A stretch of DNA of 64,000 bases from Mesorhizobium sp. AR10 (GTDB lineage: Bacteria > Pseudomonadota > Alphaproteobacteria > Rhizobiales > Rhizobiaceae), in assembly GCF_024746795.1 (NCBI RefSeq), contig NZ_CP080524.1, forward strand, positions 1,674,001-1,738,000, in the 5' to 3' direction. Every line of letters starts with the position of its first letter. Position 1 is the stretch's first letter. A program made the position numbers and the translations under genes. Positions 53,199 through 61,200 of this stretch are shown here, one piece after another. The notes beneath the pieces are model-generated. The model was not told where the DNA came from, searched no databases, and saw only the letters and a program-made list of their open reading frames with translations.

Positions 53199-56100
53199 GC
53201 CGAAATCGATGTCCGGGCGAAGGCGGATCGCCGGGTCTCAAGCGCTGCCCGTCGAGCTGCCGCTCGCTCGGCCACCTTGTCTAGCTGGCGGCCCGTGTCG
53301 GCGCGCCCAGCGATGTGGTTGGCGAGACCGGCGACCGTGGGGAACCGAAACAGGTCGGTGATCGTCAAGGCGGGCGCCGCACCGGCCTTCAACTCGCGAT
53401 GCATCTGAACCGCGAGAAGAGAATGGCCGCCAAGGGCAAAGAAATTATCGTGTCGACCAACGCGAGGTAGCCCGAGAGTCCGCTGGAATGCATCAGCGAT
53501 CACCGACTCGAACTCGCCATGGATTGCTCTGTCGTCATCGATATTCGTTTCTATCAAGACGGCCTTGGCGTCCGGCTTCGGCAGCTTGGCCCGGTCGACC
53601 TTGGCGTTGGGCGTTAGCGGAAACGCGTCGAGCAAAACGTAGTGCGAGGGAATCATGTATTCGGGCAGTTCGGTCGCGAGATAGTTGCGCAGCGCGTCGA
53701 TCGGTACGGAACTGGTCGCCCGGAGGTAGGCGACGACGCTCTTGTCGCCCGGCCGGTCCTCGCGCACGGTAACTACCGCATCGCACACCCCCGGAAATGC
53801 CGCGATTCTCGCCTCGATCTCGCCGAGTTCGATCCTGTTGCCGCGGATCTTCACCTGATTGTCGGTACGGCCGATGAACTCGAAACTGTCGTCCTTTGCA
53901 AGCCGGACGAGGTCGCCGGTGCGGTAAATGTGTCCGTCCGCAAACGGGTTGGGAAGAAACCGTTCGCGAGTCAGTTCGTCGCGATTGAGGTAGCCGCGCG
54001 TAACGCCGTCGCCGCCGATGTAAAGCTCGCCCGGCGTACCGGGCGGCACCGGCTGGCTGAACTTGTCGAGCACGTAGAATTGTGTATTCGCGATCGGTAT
54101 GCCGAGCGGCACAACGTCGCCACTAGTCGTAGCCCTAACAGTGGATGACCATATCGTCGTCTCGGTGGGACCGTACATGTTCTCGACTGTCGCCGACGTT
54201 GCCTGACGAAGCTCAGATACTAGCGACCTTTTGAGTGGTTCTCCGCCGATGAAGAGATGACGCACCTGACGGAGGGCCGAATGGTCCTCGGGATCACCCA
54301 GGAACATGCTCGCCATCGACGGTGTGCACTGGAGATGGGTAACCCCCTCGCGGTGGATGTCGGTGGCCAGGCTATGATGAATGGAATCGGCGACACCCAC
54401 TGTGCGCGAACTCGATACCACTTGAGCAAGCGGTGTGAGCGCGTCCAGGACGGTCTGCGATGGCAGGCCGAAATCGATGAGACAGGCGATCTCGTCAACT
54501 CCAATAGCATCGAGTTGCTCGACGCGGGCGACCGCATCCTCGACTGTTCCGAACAGGCCGCTGTCTTCGAAGTAGCGCTCAAAGGCGAACTCCAGGATCG
54601 CGTCCATCTCATCGGAAGACAATGTCTGCAGGTCGATCTCCATCGGATTGGCGATCCCGGACGGTTTCTTGAATGCGGGGAAAGCCCAGGCGTACTGTTT
54701 GATGAGAGCCGCCGCGCTGCGCAGATATTCCTTCATGGGACCTCGCGCGAGACCGCGGACCTGCTCGCGGTCGCTGCCGACCAGCGTGTGCAGCATGACC
54801 GTGACCTTGTAGTCCGCCGGATTTCGGCCCGCCTCCTCCAGTGCTTTGCGGTAGATCCTGATCTTCTCCGCCAGTTCGTCGATCGACTGTCCGAGCAGAT
54901 GGGTGAGAACATGGGCTCCCAGTCGGGCGGCGTCGCGATAGGTGTCCGGATTGCCGGCGGTGGTCACCCAGACCGGCAGCTCCTTGCTCATCGGACGTGG
55001 CTGAGTCACAACGTCCACTTTGCCGGCGCCGTACTCGAAGGTCACCGTCTCGCCGCGCCAGAGCTTTCGGACCGTTTCGATGTCGCGCAGCAGCGCTGCC
55101 TTGTTGTTCGGTGGAGCATTCTCGGGGCGGAGCACAAAATCTTCTGGCATCCATCCGGAGGCGAAAGCGATGCCTACGCGCCCGTTGCTGAGGTTGTCCA
55201 CAACTGCCCATTCCTCAGCGACGCGAGCGGGATGATGCAGCGGTAGCACGCAGCTTCCGGCGCGGATTGCAAGATTTCTGGTAACGGCCGCAACGGCGGC
55301 ACCAGTCACGGCAGGGTTTGGATATGGTCCGCCGAAGGCATGGAAATGCCGCTCGGGAGTCCAGATTGCCTGGAACCCGTTGCTGTCCGCGAAACGCGCG
55401 CCGTCGAGCAGGGTCCGATATTTTTCAGGTCCGACGCCGTCGTCGTTGCCCCAATAGAACAGGGAGAAATCCATCGGGGTGGAGAGCTTCGCTTTCGCCA
55501 ACTTTGCATGGTCGAGCTCACTGGAATGGACTACGACCTTGAAGCCGCGCGAAAGCGTCCAGAAGATCTCGAGCACCGAGATGTCGAAGGACAAGCTCGT
55601 CACGGCCAGCCAGGCGTCCTGCCGATCCTGCGAACGCGGGATTAGGTCGTCCATCCCAGCAAAGAAGTTGACGACGTTTCGGTGCTCGACCATCACCCCC
55701 TTGGGGCGCCCAGTCGAGCCGGAAGTGTAGATCACATAGGCGAGGTTCTGCGAGACGGTATGATTGCGTGTCTCGGCCGTAGCATTTGTTTCTCTGGCGA
55801 GGTCCTCGATGCAGACGAAGCGTGCTGGGCCGCCGGCTAGATTGCCATCGAGGGCGTGGCTGGTCACAACCAGTTCCGTTGCGCTATCCTCCACCATGAG
55901 CTTTAGCCGATTTGAGGGGAACGCCGGATCGAGCGGAAGATACGCCCCGCCCGACTTGAGGATCGCATAGGCTCCAACCACGAGGTCGATCCCGCGGGGC
56001 AGATGGAGTCCGATGATGACGTCCGGACCGGCGCCGCGTGCGACGAGGGCGTTCGCGATGCGATCCGAACGGTTCTCGAGTTCGCGATACGTGATCCCTG

Positions 56101-57820
56101 ACCCGCGAAAACTTACCGCGATTGCATCGGGTGTAAGTGCAGACTGACGCTTGACAAGGTCATGTATGCAGATCGTGCTATCGTAGGTGCGTTCGGTTCT
56201 GTTGAGGTCGTAGAGGACTTTCTGCAGCTCGACGTCCGTCATGACCGGCATGGCGCTGAGCGGGGCTTGCCTGTCGAGCAATGATGCGCAGATGTCGAGG
56301 CGGCTCGCAATCTCGCGCGCTCTGTCCCCTGATAGTCTCGCTGGATCATAGACAAGGCGATTTTCGCCGTCAGCAATCACGAACGTCAGGGCGCATCCGC
56401 TTATCGCTCCGGCCTGTTCCGGCTTGGCTGTCAGCCGGAGGCCGACAGAAAGATGAGGCACAACGAGGTTCGGAGTGCGCTCGATGAGGTCGGCAGGATA
56501 AGTGAGCCGTCTACCCGCCTCGGCAATTGCCTCGGCCATTTCTGCTAAAAAGAGACCGGCGCCGCTATCTTGCCCAACCTCGACGCGAAGGGGAACAGTC
56601 TGGGCGAAGTATCCCCTATGGGCGTCGCAGAACGCCAGCAGATCGTCGTTCGTGAAAGCGACGTCAAAAGCGGGTTGGCCGGATATCCGGGCCAGATAGG
56701 CGAGCGCAAGCCCCGCTCGCTCTTCGGGTGTCGATCCTTCTGGAAGCCGAAGGGGGATCGAACCGTATCGTGGCTCGGCTGTCGCATCGGCGCGGCCAAT
56801 TCCATCGAGATCGATATCCTGCGCGCGAGCGATCCATTTTCGGAACACGTGCTCATGCGGGAGGACCCGCGATAGGGCAACGCCGAGTGTGGCGCGCCAG
56901 TCCTCATCGAGCAACGGGAGCAAGTCACCCGGCCTCACCGCGTCACTGATCGGCATGACGCCATTTGAAGTCAGCGCCGAGGCCTCGATGAGGACCGCCG
57001 CATCGGCGGTGGCGATCACCGCGCCCTTGTCACGTATCGCGATCACCTCGCCAGGTCGTGCCGCCACACCTTCGTCGACAATGGTCAGCGCCGACACCGT
57101 GTAGGGCCCGCTCGATGTCAGGACCTTTGGCGTCACGAGCGGATTGGCGTAGCCATGCCCGAAGCTAAGAGCGCGAACCAGTCGCGACAGCCGTTCCGCG
57201 GGTTCGCTGAAGCAGAGGGTGCCTGCCGCGGGAGGGCGGCTGTTGCGAGCGTAGTACGACCGCCGGGAAAGATCCTGCCTGCTGCGGGGCATCGTCCCAG
57301 CGGCAATGTTCTGGGTAAGCTGCGTGAAGGTGGAGATCCCTGCCTCAAAGCATTTTGCGTTCAAGGTCAGGACCGTCTCGTCCGGGGAGGTCTCGAACGC
57401 TTGGGCCGCCAATATGTCTCCTTCGTCGACGCCGGAGGTGATCTCGTGCCAGGTCACACCGTGCATCGGGCGGCCTTCCAGGAGACTCCAACTGGGCGTG
57501 TTCAGACCGGCGAGTTCGGGCAGCTCGCCGTCATGAAAGTTGACGGCGCCGCACCGAGCACGCCCCCATACACTGTCAGGAAGCATTCTCAGATAGCCGA
57601 TACTGAAAAGCCAATCGTACTCGAAAGGTACGATCCGGGATGCGAGATCGGCGCCGGAATCGATCACCACGATATCCCGCCCCACGGCCCAGTCCCTCAC
57701 GACGACCGATTCCGTAGCGATCGCGACGATGCTGCCGCCGTCGCGAAGCAGGGTTTCAGCGCATTGAACAAGAAGTGCATTCTCGCCGACAAGCAGACTG
57801 CTGAATTTTCTCATGGACAC
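53195..57820 (-). CDS. NRPS module: formyltransferase - half C - A (glycine code, luciferase-like monooxygenase insert) - PCP
   Basis: The 1541-residue protein starts with a formyltransferase domain (1-300) with its catalytic triad intact: N94 and H96 in VNFHDGELP and D132 in GVDEGDIL. Residues about 345-535 resemble only the C-terminal half of a condensation domain; no HHxxxDG is present. The adenylation domain has A1 ITYREL, A3 YTSGSTGRPKG and A4 SFDIS, is then interrupted by a flavin luciferase-like monooxygenase (about 780-1130), and resumes with A5 MYGPTE to A10 NAKVDR. Specificity positions read D-I-L-Q-F-G-M-I-W-K, close to the glycine code DILQLGLIWK. A carrier domain (serine about 1463) and a charged tail end it. 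There is no thioesterase. Upstream is a 17-bp tandem repeat; the divergent PKS starts 347 bases away. Confidence 0.9.
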   Translation of the reverse strand: MSMRKFSSLLVGENALLVQCAETLLRDGGSIVAIATESVVVRDWAVGRDIVVIDSGADLASRIVPFEYDWLFSIGYLRMLPDSVWGRARCGAVNFHDGELPELAGLNTPSWSLLEGRPMHGVTWHEITSGVDEGDILAAQAFETSPDETVLTLNAKCFEAGISTFTQLTQNIAAGTMPRSRQDLSRRSYYARNSRPPAAGTLCFSEPAERLSRLVRALSFGHGYANPLVTPKVLTSSGPYTVSALTIVDEGVAARPGEVIAIRDKGAVIATADAAVLIEASALTSNGVMPISDAVRPGDLLPLLDEDWRATLGVALSRVLPHEHVFRKWIARAQDIDLDGIGRADATAEPRYGSIPLRLPEGSTPEERAGLALAYLARISGQPAFDVAFTNDDLLAFCDAHRGYFAQTVPLRVEVGQDSGAGLFLAEMAEAIAEAGRRLTYPADLIERTPNLVVPHLSVGLRLTAKPEQAGAISGCALTFVIADGENRLVYDPARLSGDRAREIASRLDICASLLDRQAPLSAMPVMTDVELQKVLYDLNRTERTYDSTICIHDLVKRQSALTPDAIAVSFRGSGITYRELENRSDRIANALVARGAGPDVIIGLHLPRGIDLVVGAYAILKSGGAYLPLDPAFPSNRLKLMVEDSATELVVTSHALDGNLAGGPARFVCIEDLARETNATAETRNHTVSQNLAYVIYTSGSTGRPKGVMVEHRNVVNFFAGMDDLIPRSQDRQDAWLAVTSLSFDISVLEIFWTLSRGFKVVVHSSELDHAKLAKAKLSTPMDFSLFYWGNDDGVGPEKYRTLLDGARFADSNGFQAIWTPERHFHAFGGPYPNPAVTGAAVAAVTRNLAIRAGSCVLPLHHPARVAEEWAVVDNLSNGRVGIAFASGWMPEDFVLRPENAPPNNKAALLRDIETVRKLWRGETVTFEYGAGKVDVVTQPRPMSKELPVWVTTAGNPDTYRDAARLGAHVLTHLLGQSIDELAEKIRIYRKALEEAGRNPADYKVTVMLHTLVGSDREQVRGLARGPMKEYLRSAAALIKQYAWAFPAFKKPSGIANPMEIDLQTLSSDEMDAILEFAFERYFEDSGLFGTVEDAVARVEQLDAIGVDEIACLIDFGLPSQTVLDALTPLAQVVSSSRTVGVADSIHHSLATDIHREGVTHLQCTPSMASMFLGDPEDHSALRQVRHLFIGGEPLKRSLVSELRQATSATVENMYGPTETTIWSSTVRATTSGDVVPLGIPIANTQFYVLDKFSQPVPPGTPGELYIGGDGVTRGYLNRDELTRERFLPNPFADGHIYRTGDLVRLAKDDSFEFIGRTDNQVKIRGNRIELGEIEARIAAFPGVCDAVVTVREDRPGDKSVVAYLRATSSVPIDALRNYLATELPEYMIPSHYVLLDAFPLTPNAKVDRAKLPKPDAKAVLIETNIDDDRAIHGEFESVIADAFQRTLGLPRVGRHDNFFALGGHSLLAVQMHRELKAGAAPALTITDLFRFPTVAGLANHIAGRADTGRQLDKVAERAAARRAALETRRSAFARTSISA

Positions 57821-58167
57821 CGTGCTCGGAAGGTCTGGGTGCTCGGAAGGTCTGGCTCACTGTGAAGACGATACAAGACGGTAGAGCCGGAGACGGTCAA
57901 TCCGCGGGTTTTTCCAACATAAGGATGACGAGTTCGGGCAGCTTGGGCCACTCGTCTTGGGCCATACCCATTTTGGGGGGCGGGTGTTCACGCAATCTCG
58001 CCGAAAGGAGTAATTGTGATTGCAAGTCTGCGAGGGACAAATCGGGAGGTGCTGCCACTGTTGCCACTGCCTTCTCGCACGGCTGACGCGCAGTGCGGGG
58101 CACGTTTCCAGGGCAGCGTACACCCGTTCGCGCCTAACAGCACGCAAAGCAGTCCGGCGATCTCGTT
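57821..58167. other. divergent NRPS/PKS promoter region
   Basis: This 347-base gap must contain both promoters. It holds a 17-bp tandem repeat next to the NRPS start and a small open frame with a strong ribosome binding site near the PKS start. I looked for iron-responsive sites and found none convincing. Confidence 0.5.
57822..57855. repeat. 17-bp perfect tandem direct repeat
   Basis: GTGCTCGGAAGGTCTGG occurs twice without a gap (57822-57838, 57839-57855), starting 2 bases before the NRPS start codon on the minus strand. It lies in the NRPS leader and may be a recent duplication or a regulatory repeat. Confidence 0.8.
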
Positions 58168-58213
58168 ATGCTCAACAACACTGACGGAAATGGTCCCAAT
58201 GACATCGCCATAG
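58016..58213 (+). CDS. possible 65-aa leader open frame overlapping the PKS start
   Basis: A GTG start follows AAAGGAG with 5 intervening bases, the best ribosome binding site in the region. The 65-residue product has no recognisable domain and reads past the PKS start codon (58168) in another frame, overlapping it by 46 bases. Since the PKS start itself has no good binding site, translation of this frame could couple to it. It may equally be chance. Confidence 0.3.
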   Translation: MIASLRGTNREVLPLLPLPSRTADAQCGARFQGSVHPFAPNSTQSSPAISLCSTTLTEMVPMTSP

Positions 58214-61200
58214 TCGGCATGGCGCTGCGCGTGCCAGGTGCGCGCACCGTCGACGAGTTCTGGAACAATCTTCGCTCGGGTACCGAGTCGATCCGGACCC
58301 TGAGCGCCGAGGAGCTTGCCGCCGCCGGGGAGCGGGCCGAGCGTATCCATCATCCCCACTACGTGCCTCGAACGGCTGAACTGCCGGACATGGAAATGTT
58401 CGACGCGGAGTTCTTCGGACTTAGCCCGAAGGAAGCTGCAATCATGGACCCCCAGCATCGCCAGTTCCTTGAATGCGCCTGGGAAGCAATTGAGGATGCG
58501 GGGCGCGTCCCGGAGACCGCCTCCGGACCGATCGGCGTCTTTGCCGGCTGCGGCATGGGCAGCTACTTCTACTTTAACGTCTGCGCAAACCGCACGCTGG
58601 TCGACCAAGTGGGCATGTTCCTGCTCAGGCACACCGGAAACGACAAGGACTTCCTCGCCACTCGCGCGTCCTTCATGTTCGACCTGTGCGGCCCAAGCGT
58701 GAACGTTCAAACCGCTTGCTCGACCTCGCTCGTAGCAGTCCATTTTGCCTGCCAGAGCTTGCTCAATGGCGAATGCGACATGGCGCTTGCCGGAGGCGTC
58801 ACCATAGAATTGCCCCACAGGCGGGGCTATCTGTACCAAGAGGGTGAGATCCTTTCGCCCGACGGCCACTGCCGTGCCTTTGACCATCGTGCGGGCGGCA
58901 CCGTGTTCGGCAGCGGCGTCGGCGTCGTTGCGTTGCGCCGGCTTGCCGATGCGCTCGAGCAAGGCGACCAAATCCATGCCGTCATCAAGGCGACGGCAAT
59001 CAACAACGATGGTGGTAGCAAGGCCAGCTATCTGGCGCCGAGCGTCGGCGGCCAAGCCGCAGCGATCGTCGAAGCTCAGGCGCTGGCCGGCATTAGCGCC
59101 GACATGATCCAGTACGTGGAATGCCACGGCACAGGCACGGCGCTAGGAGATCCAATCGAAATCGAAGCGCTGACTCAGGCGTTCCGACAGAGCACCGACC
59201 GTCGCAGCTTCTGCCACATTGGGTCCGTCAAGTCGAACATCGGTCATCTCGATACGGCTGCGGGCGTCGTCAGCCTGATCAAGACCGCGCTTGCGATAAA
59301 GCATGGAGAGATACCGCCGACGCTCGGCTTCGAGCGCCCCAATCCGGCGATCAACTTCGCTTCGAACCCATTCGTCGTCTGCAGTGAACTCACAAAGTGG
59401 CCGCAGATCGAAGGCCGTCGTCGCGCAGCAGTCAACTCGCTGGGCGTCGGCGGTACGAACGCCCATGCTATTCTTGAGCAGTCTCCGTATCGTTCTTCGG
59501 GCGAGCCGAGTTCCGGCGGGCCGGTGTTGCTGGCGCTGTCGGCCCGCCAGCAGTCGACCCTGGAGCGATCCGCGACGACGCTGTCGCACTGGCTTCAAAC
59601 AAACCCCGAGATACCGATCGGAGACGTCGCCTATACCCTTTGGGCTGGCCGGAAGCGCTTCGAGCATAACCGCCTGATAGCAGTACGCGACCGCGAGAAC
59701 GCAATCGCGGCACTTGCCGAGTCACAACGCTCGATCTCTCAGAGAAAGCTCGAAGCCGATGCCGATGCCGATGCCGGGGCAGTGTTCCTTTTCCCCGGAG
59801 GCGGCGTGCAGCACAAAAAGATGGCAGCCGACCTCTACCGACTCGACGCCTTCTTCAGGGCGACGGTCGACGAGGGGCTTGCGTATCTAGCGGACGACGC
59901 TGCGGGGGAGATACGCGAGGCGTGGTTCGGTGACCAGGATCCGAGCGGGAACGTAGACCCCTTTCTCAAACCTTCGGTGCAACTGCCTGCCATTCTCATC
60001 GTCGAGGTGGCAATTGCTCGGCTATGGATGCGCGCCGGCGTGAAGCCGTCTGCGCTGATTGGCCACTCGATGGGCGAGAACGCTGCCGCCTGCATTGCCG
60101 GCGTCTTCGATTTCAGGGACGCGGTGCGTCTTGTTCGTCTGCGCGGTGAACTCTTTGACGCGGTTCCCCGCGGAGGGATGCTGAGCGTGCCGCTTTCCGG
60201 CGATGACCTGCGTGCCATCTTGCCCGATACACTGGACATTGCGGCGCTCAACGCGCCCGGCCTGTCGGTCGTCTCAGGACCGGACAACCTCCTCGAAAGC
60301 TTCGCGGCCACGCTTGAAGCACGCGACATCAGCCCGTCGCGTATACCCATCGATATCGCCGCGCATTCGCGCATGCTGGACGCGATCCTGCCGCGGTGGG
60401 AGGCATTTCTTCGCTCGTTGACGCTGCGCGCGCCGAAGCTCCCAGTCGTCTCCAACCTGACTGGCGAATGGCTGACGAACGAGCAGGCGACGGATCCCAT
60501 CTACTGGGTTCGCCACCTGCGCTCGACTGTGCTTTTCGCCGAGGGCATGTCAAAGGTGACGAAGAGTCCGGGGCGCGTCTATATCGACGTCGGGCCCGGC
60601 AAGACATTGTCGTCGCTTGCAAAGGCACAAGGATCGCTGTCAGGCGATCAGATCATCAACAGCCTGCCTCATCCGGGCGAGGCGTGCGATGACAGACTTC
60701 ATTTCCTGTCTGCTCTGGGACGAGCCGCATTGTGCGGACTGCCGGTCGAACACTCGCTCTTCTGGGATGGTGGTCCTCGGCAACGCCAGAGCCTTCCGAC
60801 ATATTCGTTCCAGCGAAATCGCTACTTTATCGATCCACCCAAGCCGACAAAGGCAACCGAGTCCGAACCCGAGTTCGTCAAGGAACCGGATATGGTCCGC
60901 TGGGGCTATCGCCCGGTGTGGAAACAATCGCTGCCGGACCTGGACCCGGGGATCGAACCGACGCAACGGAACTGGCTGGTCTTCCTCGACGATCACGGAA
61001 CCGGAGCGCGCCTTGTCGACAAGCTTCGAAAACACGGCCACGAGGTCACGACCGTCTCGTGCGGCGATGCGTTCGTCCGGCGTTCCGCCGCGGACTATGT
61101 AATCTGTCCCGAGCACGGCCTGGCCGGATATGGAGCCCTTCTGCAGAGCCTGGCGTCGGATGATCGCCTGCCCTCGCGCCTCGTCCATCTGTGGTTGCTG

